52,248 nt of DNA from [Anoxybacillus] calidus (GCF_013760845.1 NZ_JACDUU010000012.1:1-52248); one strand, 5' to 3'; shown: positions 29,450 to 39,959, counted from the first letter of the stretch. Notes: generated by a model from the letters alone, not told the origin. Program-made: numbers and translations.

Positions 29450-29484
29450 GTATGCCCCTCCTCTCATTCTGTAAACTAAATACA

Positions 29485-29508
29485 AAAATGCTTTGGTATA
29501 ACCAAAGC
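29485..29508 (-). terminator. Terminator after fin
   Basis: Stem GCTTTGG/CCAAAGC with a short loop, followed on the minus strand by ATTTTTG. It falls in the 60-bp gap between fin and mfd, so it can separate forespore fin transcription from mfd. Confidence 0.75.
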
Positions 29509-29511
29509 GTT

Positions 29512-29742
29512 CTATTGTATGAATTTTTCATGCAGATGATATTCTGGATTTCGTTCGAGTGCTTCTTGGCAATCTTCGCAAATCGTTTTTACATGAATAT
29601 CTCCATTTGGGAGATATGAAATCATCTCTAACCGTTCCTCATCCGTTAAATGATGAAAGCCAAGCTGTTCACTATATACTGACATTCTATCAATCGTCCC
29701 TACTTTTATTCCACAATGCCGACAATAATAGTGCAACGCCAT
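29512..29742 (-). CDS. fin: Anti-sigma-F factor Fin (YabK)
   Basis: 76 residues, the length of B. subtilis Fin. Two zinc-binding CxxC pairs: YYCRHCG near residue 7 and TICEDCQEA near residue 54. In B. subtilis it antagonises sigma-F late in the forespore to favour the switch to sigma-G. Start at the ATG at 29742 behind AGGAGG, not the upstream ATG in the promoter. A sigma-F-like promoter and a terminator bracket the gene, so it can be expressed alone. Confidence 0.93.
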   Translation of the reverse strand: MALHYYCRHCGIKVGTIDRMSVYSEQLGFHHLTDEERLEMISYLPNGDIHVKTICEDCQEALERNPEYHLHEKFIQ

Positions 29743-29773
29743 TGAAAAACCTCCTAATGGTCTTATCACATAC

Positions 29774-29803
29774 ATTTTTGACCATTTAGAAGGGAAATAT
29801 TCA
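29774..29803 (-). promoter_or_regulatory. fin sigma-F-type promoter
   Basis: Minus strand: TGAATA (29798-29803), 14-bp spacer, GGTCAAAAAT (29774-29783), resembling the sigma-F pattern GYATA-N15-GGNNANANT. Expected because fin is a sigma-F gene in B. subtilis. Confidence 0.55.
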
Positions 29804-29816
29804 CGAAAAATGACGG

Positions 29817-30374
29817 TTAATTGAACTCATTCATTACTTGTAAAAACGGAGTAGAAATCCATTTCTTACAAGCTTCCGCTGATTTTAAGATAGCTTCGTT
29901 AATAAACGGCTTTTCATCTTCAGTAAAATGCCCTAATACATAATCCGTCACTTTCATTCCATTTTTAGGGCGGTCAATTCCGACACGAATTCGCTTAAAC
30001 TCTTGTGTGCCTAAATGTTGAATTAAAGACTTAATACCGTTATGCCCACCCGCACTTCCTTTCATGCGCAGACGAACTCTTCCAGTAGGAAGGTCTAGAT
30101 CATCATAAATAACAATTAAATCCTCTATATCGATATTATAGTAGTCAATAAGAGGGCGTACGCATTCCCCTGATAAATTCATATATGTTAAAGGTTTACA
30201 TAATATTACTTTTTCTCCTGATATAACTCCCATTCCAAAAATGCCATTAAATTTTGCTTTATCTAACGTAATATTTAACTGTCTTGCTAATTCATCAATA
30301 ACCATGAAACCGACGTTATGCCTTGTATTTTCATATTCTTTTCCAGGATTTCCTAACCCAACAAATAACTTCAA
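29817..30374 (-). CDS. pth: Peptidyl-tRNA hydrolase
   Basis: Cleaves peptidyl-tRNA released from stalled ribosomes (spoVC in B. subtilis). 185 residues. Family signatures: [20 protein letters not shown] with catalytic His near residue 20, [36 protein letters not shown]. The start is TTG at 30374, 8 nt after GGAG; the ATG 18 nt upstream overlaps the ribosome binding site and would add six residues absent from the family. Lies between rplY and fin. Confidence 0.94.
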   Translation of the reverse strand: MKLFVGLGNPGKEYENTRHNVGFMVIDELARQLNITLDKAKFNGIFGMGVISGEKVILCKPLTYMNLSGECVRPLIDYYNIDIEDLIVIYDDLDLPTGRVRLRMKGSAGGHNGIKSLIQHLGTQEFKRIRVGIDRPKNGMKVTDYVLGHFTEDEKPFINEAILKSAEACKKWISTPFLQVMNEFN

Positions 30375-30503
30375 TGGTAGAACTCCTCTCATCTATTTTG
30401 CATCATTTGTATTTGTTGAAAAGTGAACAAGGGAAATTTCCCAATAAACAAAGTTTTCTCGCCACATAACATTTTTCAATTTCAACAATAAGTATTACAA
30501 ATA

Positions 30504-30530
30504 AGACGTAACCACAAAATGGCTACGTCT
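30504..30530 (-). terminator. Terminator after rplY
   Basis: Stem AGACGTAGCC/GGTTACGTCT (one wobble) with a 7-nt loop, just past the rplY stop on the minus strand, followed by TATTTGTAATACTT. The tail is imperfect, so read-through to pth is likely. Confidence 0.6.
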
Positions 30531-30536
30531 AATCAA

Positions 30537-31163
30537 TTATTCTGGAGTTGTTTCGCGGCCTTCCATTGCTTCCGGTTGTCCAGGTTCTTGCTGTTCACCG
30601 CTATGAATTTCTTCTTCTTGCTTCGGCGGTAAAATAGACGCAATCACTTCTGTTAGCTCATGATTAATCTCGTATTCGCCATTGGTTTGAATATCTGCTA
30701 CCGTAATCGTTTGTCCAACTTGTAAATTGGAGATATCCACTTCAATAGACGATGGTATATGAGTTGGCAATGCCCGAATCGATAATTGATGTAATGATTG
30801 TTGTAAAACCCCGCCATCTTTCACGCCTGAAGCTTCGCCGACTAAATGAACATCTACGTTTACTTCTACTTCTGTTTTCATGTCAACAGCGTGAAAATCA
30901 GCATGAATAATTTCATTGCGAAGCGAGTCCTTTTGAATATCACGAAGCATAACAGAATACTCTTCACCATTTACTTTCAGTGTAATAAGGCTATTCCGTC
31001 CGTTCTCGCGAAGTGTCTTCATAAAATCAGCAACATTGACAAAAATGGCTTTGCTTTTGACATTTTTTCCGTATAGAACAGCCGGAATATTGCCTTCTTC
31101 ACGGATTTTACGAATCGTAGAATGTTGTTCTTCTGTGCGTTCTTGAGCTTGTAATAAAGCCAC
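30537..31163 (-). CDS. rplY: 50S ribosomal protein L25, general stress protein Ctc
   Basis: Binds 5S rRNA; in B. subtilis ctc is induced by sigma-B. About 208 residues: an L25 N-terminal domain (about 1-90; [20 protein letters not shown]), a TL5/Ctc-type beta domain (about 95-185), and an acidic Glu/Gln-rich tail. I start at GTG 31163, 8 nt after GGAAGG; the earlier GTG is inside that site. The leader carries a perfect 9-bp inverted repeat. Confidence 0.93.
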   Translation of the reverse strand: MALLQAQERTEEQHSTIRKIREEGNIPAVLYGKNVKSKAIFVNVADFMKTLRENGRNSLITLKVNGEEYSVMLRDIQKDSLRNEIIHADFHAVDMKTEVEVNVDVHLVGEASGVKDGGVLQQSLHQLSIRALPTHIPSSIEVDISNLQVGQTITVADIQTNGEYEINHELTEVIASILPPKQEEEIHSGEQQEPGQPEAMEGRETTPE

Positions 31164-31176
31164 AAAGTTCACCTTC

Positions 31177-31214
31177 CTGTTTTAGAATCTATGGATTAAT
31201 TTCTCCTAAAACAG
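31177..31214 (-). promoter_or_regulatory. Inverted repeat in the rplY leader
   Basis: Perfect 9-bp arms CTGTTTTAG (31206-31214 when read on the minus strand) and CTAAAACAG (31177-31185), 20 bp apart, ending directly before the GGAAGG ribosome binding site. Could form an mRNA hairpin abutting the translation start, or be a protein site. GTTTAG-14-GGAGAA just upstream is only a poor match to sigma-B. Confidence 0.45.
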
Positions 31215-31237
31215 AAAGGACTAAACATCTTTTTCAA

Positions 31238-32188
31238 TTAATCAAATAATGCGCTGATGGATTGTTCTTCGTAAACGCGAATAATTGCTTCACCAATCAG
31301 TGGAGCAACAGACAATTGAACAATTTTATCGATCTTCTTCTCTTCAGGTAATGCAATAGTATTTGTAACAACAAGTTCTTTAATTTTTGAATTTTGAATG
31401 CGTTCAATCGCTGGTCCAGATAAGACAGGATGCGTACAACATGCATATACTTCAACTGCACCATTTTCAATAAGCGCATTGGCCGCAAGTGTAATCGTCC
31501 CTGCAGTGTCGATAATGTCATCAATTAAGATTGCCGTTTTTCCTTCTACTTGACCAACGATGTTCATTACTTCTGCCACGTTCGGCTTCGGACGGCGTTT
31601 ATCAATAATGGCAATTGGCGCTTTTAAACGATCTGCCATTTTACGCGCGCGTGTTACACCGCCATGGTCCGGAGACACAATAACAATATCCTCAAGATTC
31701 TTGTTTTTAAAGTATTCAGCTAAAATTGGCACTCCCATTAAATGGTCGATCGGAATATCGAAGAATCCTTGGATTTGTGGAGCGTGCAAATCAAGCATGA
31801 TTACGCGGGAAGCTCCAGCTGTTTCTAAAAGGTTTGCCACTAATTTCGCAGTAATCGGTTCACGAGAGCGTGCTTTACGATCCTGGCGGGCATATCCATA
31901 ATAAGGCATAACAATATTAATCGTCTTTGCGGAAGCGCGTTTTAACGCATCAATCATAATTAATAGTTCCATTAAATGCTCGTTTACCGGTGCACTCGTT
32001 GACTGAATAACAAACACATCGCCACCGCGGATGCTTTCTTCAATGTTAATTTGAATTTCGCCATCGCTAAAGCGAGAAACGGAGCACTTTCCTAACTCGA
32101 CACCGATTACTTTTGCAATTTCCTGAGCTAATTGCATATTGGAATTTAAAGCAAATAACTTTAAGTTAGAATCAAGATATTGAGACAT
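31238..32188 (-). CDS. prs: Ribose-phosphate pyrophosphokinase
   Basis: Makes PRPP from ribose 5-phosphate and ATP, feeding purine, pyrimidine, histidine and tryptophan synthesis and the PRPP-using Hpt and PurR in this window. 316 residues, class I. Motifs: [25 protein letters not shown], the catalytic flexible loop [32 protein letters not shown], and the PRPP site [13 protein letters not shown] near residue 222. It follows glmU by 12 bp, the conserved glmU-prs operon. Confidence 0.97.
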   Translation of the reverse strand: MSQYLDSNLKLFALNSNMQLAQEIAKVIGVELGKCSVSRFSDGEIQINIEESIRGGDVFVIQSTSAPVNEHLMELLIMIDALKRASAKTINIVMPYYGYARQDRKARSREPITAKLVANLLETAGASRVIMLDLHAPQIQGFFDIPIDHLMGVPILAEYFKNKNLEDIVIVSPDHGGVTRARKMADRLKAPIAIIDKRRPKPNVAEVMNIVGQVEGKTAILIDDIIDTAGTITLAANALIENGAVEVYACCTHPVLSGPAIERIQNSKIKELVVTNTIALPEEKKIDKIVQLSVAPLIGEAIIRVYEEQSISALFD

Positions 32189-32200
32189 GGTAAACCTCCA

Positions 32201-33577
32201 TTAAGAATTTTTCTTGGCATTCATACGTTCAACGTAATTTTCTTTGTTTACTTGACGAGCTCGGGCTATCGATAAAGCGTTTCCTGGGACATCTTCTGTA
32301 ATGGTAGAACCAGCTGCAACATAAGCTCCTTTCCCAATTGTTACAGGAGCAATTAAGTTTGCATTACAGCCAATAAAAGCGCCGTCCTCAATTTTTGTTA
32401 AATGTTTATGTTTCCCATCGTAATTAACGGTAATGGAGCCGCATCCTAAATTAACATCCGCACCAACTTCAGCATCACCGATATAACTTAAATGAGAGGC
32501 TTTGCTTCCTTTTCCAAATGTCGATTTCTTCACTTCAACAAAGTTTCCAATCCGAACCTCATCGCTAATTTTTGACGATGGACGAATATGCGCAAAAGGA
32601 CCAATTGTGACATCGTTGCCAATTTCGCTGTCATGTGCAACGGAGTGGCGAATCGTTGTACGATTGCCAATAACACAATTTTTAATTTCTGAATTAGGTC
32701 CAATCACACAGTCTTCGCCAATTACTGTTTTCCCTTCGATGATCGTCCCTGGATAAATGACCGTATCTCGCCCGATTTCCGCATCAGCTGAAATATACGT
32801 ATGCTCAGGATCAATAATTGTCACGCCATTCATCATGTGTGTACGGTTAATACGCGCACGCATAATTTTTTCCGCTTGAGAAAGGGCAACGCGGTCATTC
32901 ACACCTAATGTTTCTTCAAACACCTCTGTTTGATAAGCAGAAACAATTTCTCCCTGCTTTTTCAAAATTTCAATCACATCAGGCAAATAGTATTCACCTT
33001 GTGCATTTTCGTTTGAGACTTTTGTAAGCGCTTCAAACAGTAACTTGTTGTCAAAGCAATACGTCCCTGTGTTAATTTCCTTAACTTTCCGCTCCTCTTC
33101 TGTCGCATCTTTATGTTCGACGATTTTTTCAACATGACCTTCATCATTGCGGATAATTCTACCATAACCAGTTGGATCTTCTGCAATAGCTGTTAAAATG
33201 GTAGCTTTGGCATTTGTTTTTGAATGATGCTCTAAGAGCGCTTTCATTGTGTCTGCGGTAATTAACGGCGTATCCCCGCAAATAACAAGAGTTACTCCTT
33301 CTTTATCTCCTAAATGAGACGCTGCTTGCATGACAGCATGTGCTGTTCCAAGCTGCTCTTCTTGAAGAGCAAATTCACTTTTTCCACCAATTTGTGCTTT
33401 TACCTGTTCAGCACCAAATCCAACAATTGTTACAAGCTTTTCAAGATTAAGCTTTGATACTTGATCGACTACATGCTCAACCATTGGCTTGCCGCAAACA
33501 GGGTGCAAAACTTTGTATAGTTTTGACTTCATCCGTGTTCCCTGTCCCGCAGCCAATATTATTGCATATCGTTTCAT
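32201..33577 (-). CDS. glmU: Bifunctional N-acetylglucosamine-1-phosphate uridyltransferase / glucosamine-1-phosphate acetyltransferase
   Basis: Makes UDP-GlcNAc for peptidoglycan. 458 residues: N-terminal pyrophosphorylase with the [20 protein letters not shown] signature, a linker helix, and a C-terminal left-handed beta-helix of hexapeptide repeats (about 250-440; [33 protein letters not shown]). Start at the ATG at 33577 behind GGAGG; the longer frame is rejected. A promoter lies 35 bp upstream, and prs follows. Confidence 0.97.
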   Translation of the reverse strand: MKRYAIILAAGQGTRMKSKLYKVLHPVCGKPMVEHVVDQVSKLNLEKLVTIVGFGAEQVKAQIGGKSEFALQEEQLGTAHAVMQAASHLGDKEGVTLVICGDTPLITADTMKALLEHHSKTNAKATILTAIAEDPTGYGRIIRNDEGHVEKIVEHKDATEEERKVKEINTGTYCFDNKLLFEALTKVSNENAQGEYYLPDVIEILKKQGEIVSAYQTEVFEETLGVNDRVALSQAEKIMRARINRTHMMNGVTIIDPEHTYISADAEIGRDTVIYPGTIIEGKTVIGEDCVIGPNSEIKNCVIGNRTTIRHSVAHDSEIGNDVTIGPFAHIRPSSKISDEVRIGNFVEVKKSTFGKGSKASHLSYIGDAEVGADVNLGCGSITVNYDGKHKHLTKIEDGAFIGCNANLIAPVTIGKGAYVAAGSTITEDVPGNALSIARARQVNKENYVERMNAKKNS

Positions 33578-33611
33578 AATAGGGCCTCCAATTACCTTTT
33601 TATCCATATTG

Positions 33612-33640
33612 AATATATCTCAATTAACTATGCATTTCAA
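33612..33640 (-). promoter_or_regulatory. glmU-prs promoter
   Basis: TTGAAA (33635-33640), 17-bp spacer, TATATT (33612-33617), minus strand, just downstream of the spoVG terminator. Confidence 0.7.
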
Positions 33641-33718
33641 GGAAACATTCTATTTTACCAAATATTTAGGAAAATGTAGTTTATTTGCTAATATAAAGCT
33701 GGTTCTTACAAAAAATGA

Positions 33719-33754
33719 AAAAGAGCCTGTCCAAAGATCGGAACAGGCCCTTTT
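33719..33754 (-). terminator. Terminator after spoVG
   Basis: GGGCCTGTTCC/GGACAGGCTC stem with an 8-nt loop, followed by TTTTTC on the minus strand. Confidence 0.85.
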
Positions 33755-33770
33755 CTAACAATTTATTTTT

Positions 33771-34061
33771 TTATGAAGCACCAGCTTCTTCAAATTCTTC
33801 TTCAAGTTCACCTAAACGGTGATACTCTGCTAATACTGCATCTTGAATTTTCCCGCGGGTTGTCGAGTTAATCGGATGCGCAATATCACGGAATTCCCCG
33901 TCAGGAGTACGCTTACTTGGCATGGCAACAAACAAGCCATTATTGCCTTCAATCACGCGGATATCATGAACGACGAATTCGTTATCCAGCGTAATAGAAG
34001 CAATCGCTCTCATACGTCCTTCGGTATTCACGCGGCGTAATCTTACGTCAGTTACTTCCAT
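33771..34061 (-). CDS. spoVG: Septation/RNA-binding regulator SpoVG
   Basis: 96 residues, near the B. subtilis length. Conserved throughout: [57 protein letters not shown] small nucleic-acid-binding protein that affects septation and sporulation. The C-terminus is acidic ([12 protein letters not shown]). ATG at 34061 after AAAGGTGG. The upstream promoter is a textbook sigma-H site in AT-rich DNA, the region bound by AbrB in B. subtilis. Confidence 0.97.
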   Translation of the reverse strand: MEVTDVRLRRVNTEGRMRAIASITLDNEFVVHDIRVIEGNNGLFVAMPSKRTPDGEFRDIAHPINSTTRGKIQDAVLAEYHRLGELEEEFEEAGAS

Positions 34062-34104
34062 TCTGTTCACCACCTTTTCCCTATATAAGAACTTAACTAA
34101 ATTT

Positions 34105-34131
34105 ATTCCACATTTTTTCTTATTTTCCTTC
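34105..34131 (-). promoter_or_regulatory. spoVG sigma-H promoter
   Basis: Minus strand: GAAGGAAAA (34123-34131), 11-bp spacer, GTGGAAT (34105-34111). Both fit the sigma-H consensus (RNAGGAWWW, RNNGAAT). The 40 bp upstream are almost pure A/T, like the AbrB-bound upstream box of B. subtilis spoVG. Confidence 0.88.
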
Positions 34132-34188
34132 TTTTTTTAAAAATTTTTTAGAAAATTTTGTGAACAGATGGAAACTTTAATTTTATTG

Positions 34189-34563
34189 TTATTTCACAAG
34201 GGCAACAACTTCAATTTCGACAAGCGCATCTTTTGGCAAGCGAGCTACTTCAACTAAAGAGCGCGCCGGTTTATGTTCTTTAAAATACTCTCCGTACACT
34301 TCGTTAACTGCTGCAAAATCATCCATATTTTTAATAAATACAGTTGCTTTGACGACTGTTTCTAAAGACGCTCCTGCTGCTTCTAAAACAGCTTGTAAAT
34401 TTTTAAACACTTGGTGAGTTTGTGCTTTTACATCACCTTGGACCATTTCCCCTTCAGGTGTTAAAGCGATTTGTCCTGAACTATAGAACATATTATTGAC
34501 AATAATACCTTGTGAATATGGACCAATTGCCTGCGGTGCTTTTTTTGTTTCTACTTTTCTCAT
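34189..34563 (-). CDS. ridA: RidA family enamine/imine deaminase (YabJ)
   Basis: 124 residues, Rid family. Conserved [25 protein letters not shown] and the C-terminal [22 protein letters not shown] with the substrate-binding arginine near residue 105. Hydrolyses reactive 2-aminoacrylate-type intermediates; in B. subtilis yabJ is in the purR operon and is needed for normal purine repression. It starts 33 bp after purR, so is very likely cotranscribed. Confidence 0.95.
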   Translation of the reverse strand: MRKVETKKAPQAIGPYSQGIIVNNMFYSSGQIALTPEGEMVQGDVKAQTHQVFKNLQAVLEAAGASLETVVKATVFIKNMDDFAAVNEVYGEYFKEHKPARSLVEVARLPKDALVEIEVVALVK

Positions 34564-34596
34564 CGTTCTTGTTCTCCTTTCGATTCCTTCATACTG

Positions 34597-35421
34597 TTAC
34601 TTGACAAATTTAAAGTAATTTCCTTCCTTAACGGTAATTTGTTTTTCTTTTACATCTACCGAAGATAATTTTACAAGGGAAATATACTCATCAACAAGCC
34701 GTTCTTCCGTCTCTTCAGATTCAACAAGAACGCCAATCCCCTGTACATTTGCGTTGAATTCCTCTAACAAGCTAATCATCCCGTTAACTGTTCCGCCCGC
34801 TTTCATAAAATCATCAATAATCAAGACGTTTGATCCTTCTGCTAAGCTGCGCTTTGCAAGCACCATCGTTTGAATCCGCTTCGATGAACCAGAAACATAA
34901 TTAATGCTCACCATTGAACCTTCCGTTACTTTGTTGTCGCGACGTACAATGACAACCGGAACATTTAAGAAATTAGCGACCGCATAAGCTAATGGTATTC
35001 CTTTCGTAGCAACTGTCATGACAACATCAACTTTCCGATCAGCAAAAACGGAAGCATATAATCGTCCAATTTTATTGACAATCCGAGGATCACCAAGAAT
35101 ATCGGTCATGTATAAATATCCGCCCGGTAATAATCGTTCAGGATTTGCTAACATTTCACACAAATAATCAATCGTTTCCTTCGCTTCTTCATGAGAAATT
35201 TTAGGAATATATTGAACTCCCCCTGCAGCTCCTGGAAGAGTTTGCAACGTTCCGATTCCCTGATGTTCAAATGTTTGTTTAATAATCGCTAAATCTTCAC
35301 TAATGGATGATTTAGCGGATTGATAACGTTCAGCAAAAAAAGTGAGCGGAACTAATTGATGAGGATGTTCAAGGAGATAGTGCGTCATATCAACTAAACG
35401 GCTACTTCGCCTTAATTTCAT
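34597..35421 (-). CDS. purR: Purine operon repressor PurR
   Basis: Represses purine synthesis genes by binding PurBoxes; PRPP relieves binding. 274 residues: N-terminal winged helix (1 to about 74) and a phosphoribosyltransferase-like C-terminal domain with the PRPP motif VLIIDDFMKAGGTVNGM near residue 200 and a basic patch. AGGAGG precedes the ATG. PurBoxes upstream imply autoregulation. prs and hpt nearby link the same metabolite. Confidence 0.97.
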   Translation of the reverse strand: MKLRRSSRLVDMTHYLLEHPHQLVPLTFFAERYQSAKSSISEDLAIIKQTFEHQGIGTLQTLPGAAGGVQYIPKISHEEAKETIDYLCEMLANPERLLPGGYLYMTDILGDPRIVNKIGRLYASVFADRKVDVVMTVATKGIPLAYAVANFLNVPVVIVRRDNKVTEGSMVSINYVSGSSKRIQTMVLAKRSLAEGSNVLIIDDFMKAGGTVNGMISLLEEFNANVQGIGVLVESEETEERLVDEYISLVKLSSVDVKEKQITVKEGNYFKFVK

Positions 35422-35433
35422 AAAAGACCTCCT

Positions 35434-35484
35434 AAACCCGAATGTTTTAAGATAAATATAACATTAATATACGGGTTTAATCAA
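35434..35484 (-). promoter_or_regulatory. purR promoter with two inverted PurBoxes
   Basis: On the minus strand AAACCCGTATATT (35466-35478) and AACATTCGGGTTT (35434-35446) form inverted PurBoxes 19 bp apart, close to the AWWWCCGAACWWT pattern. They flank a promoter, TTGATT (35479-35484), 18 bp, TATATT (35455-35460). One box overlaps the ispE stop codon. This indicates PurR autoregulation. Confidence 0.8.
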
Positions 35485-36346
35485 GCGAATTCCGCTCTCC
35501 TAATAGCCGCACCGCAAATACTTGGTCACAAAAACCGCGCAAACCGTTGTAAATTCGATGCAGTCGCGAATCGTGCCGTACCAATCCAAAAACAGTTGGA
35601 CCACTTCCACTCATCAATACGGCATCTGCTCCAAAGCGTTTCATTTGCTCTTTAATCTGAGCCACTTCCGGATACCTCTTCAATGTAACTTCCTCTAAAA
35701 CATTTCCTACAAGAGAGCAAATTCCCTCGTAATCTTGTTCCTTTATAGCCTTTACCATCGCATCAACATCTGGATGAACAATAGAAGCTAAATTTAGATT
35801 ACGATAAACTTCAGCAGTTGATACACCGATTGTCGGCTTAGCAAGAATGACCCAACATTGTGGAGGAGCTGGAATATGCTCAATCTTTTCACCGCGCCCT
35901 GTTGCAATTGCCGTTCCTCCATATACGCAAAACGATACATCTGAGCCAATTTCCGCTCCAAGCTCTGCCAATTCATCAAGCGTCAAACCTAAATTCCAAA
36001 GTTTATTTAAACCTCTCAATGTCGCAGCTGCATCGCTGCTTCCTCCTGCTAATCCCGCTGCCACTGGAATCGTTTTAGTAATCGAAATAGCGACACCATC
36101 TCGAACTTTGAATCGTTCTTTTAACAGTTTTGCCGCCTGATAGGCAAGATTCCGGTGATCATCGGGAACAAAACGATTATGAGACACGATTCGTATCGTG
36201 TCAGAAGGAAGCGGGGTTAATTCAATTCGATCAGCAAGATCGATAGTTGTCATAACCATTTTTACTTCATGATAACCATCAGGACGTTTATGTAATACAT
36301 CTAAAGATAAATTAATTTTTGCTGGAGCCTTTACTAACAATTTCAA
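35477..36346 (-). CDS. ispE: 4-diphosphocytidyl-2-C-methyl-D-erythritol kinase
   Basis: GHMP kinase of the non-mevalonate isoprenoid pathway. 289 residues from the TTG at 36346, matching B. subtilis IspE length. Motifs: [12 protein letters not shown], the ATP-binding [21 protein letters not shown] near residue 95, and [15 protein letters not shown] near the C-terminus. The alternative GTG three codons upstream overlaps the AGGTGG ribosome binding site. Precedes purR; sspF lies upstream beyond a palindromic terminator. Confidence 0.93.
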   Translation of the reverse strand: MKLLVKAPAKINLSLDVLHKRPDGYHEVKMVMTTIDLADRIELTPLPSDTIRIVSHNRFVPDDHRNLAYQAAKLLKERFKVRDGVAISITKTIPVAAGLAGGSSDAAATLRGLNKLWNLGLTLDELAELGAEIGSDVSFCVYGGTAIATGRGEKIEHIPAPPQCWVILAKPTIGVSTAEVYRNLNLASIVHPDVDAMVKAIKEQDYEGICSLVGNVLEEVTLKRYPEVAQIKEQMKRFGADAVLMSGSGPTVFGLVRHDSRLHRIYNGLRGFCDQVFAVRLLGERNSLD

Positions 36347-36465
36347 ACTTTCCACCTACTTTTACGACTTCAAACCTATACCAACATTTTAACATAAAAG
36401 TCATTTACAATTATCCTATATTTCGACACATTATGAAATAAAGAAGTCCATTATTCAACTATGTA

Positions 36466-36573
36466 AAAAAGTAGCTGTCTCAAGACTGACTCCCCCAACC
36501 GTTTACAAATGTTTATGGACATTCCTCCATAAATCATGGTAATTGAGGAGTCGAATTCTTTTTTGAGACAGCT
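36466..36573. repeat. Long palindrome in the sspF-ispE gap, probable terminator
   Basis: Terminal arms AGCTGTCTCAA (36473-36483) and TTGAGACAGCT (36563-36573) are exact inverted repeats. Inside, GACTCCCCCAA pairs with TTGAGGAGTC, and TTTATGG with CCATAAA around an 8-nt loop. On the minus strand the last arm is followed by TACTTTTTT, so it can act as terminator for sspF. Either a MITE-like insertion co-opted for termination or an expanded terminator. Confidence 0.75.
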
Positions 36574-36606
36574 GTCTGTCGCGGTCCATATGAATATGAT
36601 GCTGAG

Positions 36607-36786
36607 TTACTTCGTTCTTTCTGCTAAATGTTGCTCGGCCATTTGTATCGCCAATTTGACCATATTTCCTGCATCACGTGCGCGAATAGCTCCCCATCCT
36701 TCTTTTTGCACAACATCGTAAAATCCTAGCTCTTTAGCAAGCTCTTCTTTAAAGCGTTCTGACATAATGCCTCGACGTCTACCCAA
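36607..36786 (-). CDS. sspF: Alpha/beta-type small acid-soluble spore protein family, SspF
   Basis: 59 residues: [21 protein letters not shown] near the N-terminus, then [15 protein letters not shown], the DNA-binding SASP-type signature. B. subtilis SspF starts MGRRRGVMS, so I start at TTG 36786, 10 nt after AAAGGAG; a second TTG two codons earlier, 4 nt from the same site, is possible. The longer ATG frame is rejected. Expected forespore expression; I see no convincing sigma-G promoter. Confidence 0.9.
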   Translation of the reverse strand: MGRRRGIMSERFKEELAKELGFYDVVQKEGWGAIRARDAGNMVKLAIQMAEQHLAERTK

Positions 36787-36870
36787 ACACAAGCAACTCC
36801 TTTCAAAAACCGCGACAATTTTATTATTGTAAGACAAGGGGAGATTTATGTTTCCAAAAAGTCACAAAAT

Positions 36871-36897
36871 AAAAAGCAGCAAACAAATGTCTACTGC
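36871..36897 (-). terminator. veg terminator
   Basis: 10-bp stem GCAGTAGACA/TGTTTGCTGC with two wobble pairs, followed by TTTTTATTTTG on the minus strand. Its upstream arm includes the veg stop codon. Confidence 0.8.
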
Positions 36898-37154
36898 CCA
36901 CTAATTGCCATATTGTCATCGTCTAAGAAGGTTAGCTGTACAGTCTCTGTAAGAATATCTGCATAGCTGTAAGACACACGTTCAAAAGCATTTTCTTCCT
37001 GGTCAAGTTCAATAACGAACACAGAAGGGTATGTTTCCGCTAAAACGCCGCATCGCTCAATCGTTTTTCTTCTTCCACCATTTGCTTTCAGCGTTAGCCG
37101 TCTGCCAAGGTTTGAATCCAACGCTTTTTTAATGTCGGCCAGTGTTTTTGCCAT
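36891..37154 (-). CDS. veg: Veg protein (biofilm and spore outgrowth regulator)
   Basis: 87 residues: [50 protein letters not shown], conserved DUF1021 family. In B. subtilis Veg stimulates biofilm genes by antagonising SinR and is very highly transcribed. Strong ribosome binding site GAGGTGG. Two well-formed sigma-A promoters stand in tandem upstream; transcription is then ended by a strong terminator, making it monocistronic. Confidence 0.94.
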   Translation of the reverse strand: MAKTLADIKKALDSNLGRRLTLKANGGRRKTIERCGVLAETYPSVFVIELDQEENAFERVSYSYADILTETVQLTFLDDDNMAISGQ

Positions 37155-37177
37155 TCGCTATCCACCTCACTAATGCA

Positions 37178-37245
37178 ATTGTAACAAAATTTTCACCAAA
37201 AGTCAAAAAACAATTATTTTACCAACACAACACAATGAATGTCAA
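37178..37245 (-). promoter_or_regulatory. Tandem veg promoters
   Basis: Proximal: TTGACT (37201-37206), 17 bp, TACAAT (37178-37183). Distal: TTGACA (37240-37245), 18 bp, TAAAAT (37216-37221). A third, weaker TATAAT (37274-37279) lies further upstream without a good -35. B. subtilis veg is likewise driven by tandem strong promoters. Confidence 0.8.
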
Positions 37246-37319
37246 TATCTATTTTTTCTACATATTTTTTATCATTATAACGTATTATGCACATTGAATG
37301 TAAAATTATGTATAAACAA

Positions 37320-37349
37320 AACCGCCTAATGAAAATTTACATTAGCGGT
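37320..37349 (-). terminator. yabG terminator
   Basis: Stem ACCGCTAATG/CATTAGGCGGT spanning the yabG stop codon, followed by TTTGTTTA on the minus strand. Confidence 0.75.
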
Positions 37350-38232
37350 CTCTTGCAAAATCAACAATAGTACGAAAAGGCATACCTGTACGCAATACAC
37401 CTTTTGTTTCTACACCACCGAGCCCCTTCTCACCTGTAAGTGTATTCCTTAATACATCCCATACATTTACTCTTTCCATAAATGGGGTAAAGCTAATTCT
37501 CGATACAATATATACGGGGTCAAGAGCATGAATGTTGACCCGCGCTGGAGAGCTGGCAAAGTTAGCGCCGGCGCGAATTAACGATTCGAAATGAGATTGA
37601 CATGCGCCGGCAAAAATAACAAGCTGGTCTAAATGGGGGATTTTTTTTCTCGCCTCTCGCACCGTTTGTACAAAATATTTGGAATGACGATATGCTTTAA
37701 TATCCGTAACTTTTCCTTTTGCCTTTGAATATGAATCATGACCAGTAATGACTAGAATATCAGGACGAACTTGTTCAATTAAGCTTCCCACTTTTTCCGG
37801 CATTTCTTTTTCATTGCAATAAACTCCGTGAACAGGCACTCCAATTTTTTCGTATAAATCTAAACATTTTCGTAAATACAAAGGATCACCATCCAAGTGG
37901 AGGACACGCCCTGGAATTTGAAAAAAATCCTGTTCTGTCCTATATCCCCCTGTCGCATTGTACTCATTTTTTTGCCTTATTAGATTGTAATCCTGCCTTA
38001 ACAGCTTATATGATTGTTCAATTAATTCCTTTTCTTTTTTCTGGCGTTTTTGTTGTTCACTCTCATCGATAATCACTAAATCAGCAAAAGGAGCATCGGC
38101 AATTAACCGTACGTCCTCTCCATGGAGAATCGCTTCTTTTTCTTCATTTTTCTCCTTAATATCAATAACGCGAAACAATAAATCACACTTATATGATTTA
38201 CGCCCAACAATATCTCCAATCTTAATATCCAT
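37342..38232 (-). CDS. yabG: Sporulation-specific protease YabG
   Basis: 296 residues. In B. subtilis a sigma-K-dependent cysteine protease that processes coat proteins. Conserved stretches: MDIKIGDIVGRKSYKCDLLFRV (small barrel), VLHLDGDPLYLRKCLDLY, DILVITGHDSYSKAKG with a candidate catalytic His, and FAGACQSHFESLIRAGANFASSPARVN with a cysteine near residue 206. The His/Cys pair suggests the active site (inference). A sigma-K-like promoter lies about 40 bp upstream. Confidence 0.92.
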   Translation of the reverse strand: MDIKIGDIVGRKSYKCDLLFRVIDIKEKNEEKEAILHGEDVRLIADAPFADLVIIDESEQQKRQKKEKELIEQSYKLLRQDYNLIRQKNEYNATGGYRTEQDFFQIPGRVLHLDGDPLYLRKCLDLYEKIGVPVHGVYCNEKEMPEKVGSLIEQVRPDILVITGHDSYSKAKGKVTDIKAYRHSKYFVQTVREARKKIPHLDQLVIFAGACQSHFESLIRAGANFASSPARVNIHALDPVYIVSRISFTPFMERVNVWDVLRNTLTGEKGLGGVETKGVLRTGMPFRTIVDFARDR

Positions 38233-38269
38233 AAAATCAACTCCAAGACTATAACAGTTATTTATTATG

Positions 38270-38296
38270 TAAAATATGCATACATTCTAAATACGT
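38270..38296 (-). promoter_or_regulatory. yabG sigma-K-type promoter
   Basis: Minus strand: -10 CATATTTTA (38270-38278), fitting CATANNNTA, with AC 16 bp upstream (38295-38296). Matches the sigma-K pattern expected for a late mother-cell gene. Confidence 0.6.
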
Positions 38297-38455
38297 GAAA
38301 ATAATAATTATTTTTCGAAAAGCAGGACTTCCATTCGATGTATATAGATTCAGATTAATTTTCCGACATAACCACCTGTCCGATGCGCTGGAGCACTCTT
38401 TCTGGAAATTCAGAAAGGTACTCCAAAAACGAATAGAAAGTCTTCATGAAAGCAA

Positions 38456-38513
38456 AAGAGCCAGATTCTTTTTATATCATCACTATTGTGATGACAGAGA
38501 GAATCCGGCTCTT
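38456..38513 (-). terminator. rsmA terminator, long hairpin
   Basis: Outer stem AAGAGCCGGATTCT/AGAATCTGGCTCTT (one wobble) with an inner stem-loop TCATCAC-AATA-GTGATGA, ending TTTTGC on the minus strand, immediately after the rsmA stop. Confidence 0.8.
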
Positions 38514-38518
38514 ATTCA

Positions 38519-39959
<1,441 letters not shown>

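Noticed and set aside
31205-31237. Sigma-B promoter for ctc/rplY
   Set aside because: The best match has about half of the -10 consensus; not enough to list as a promoter.
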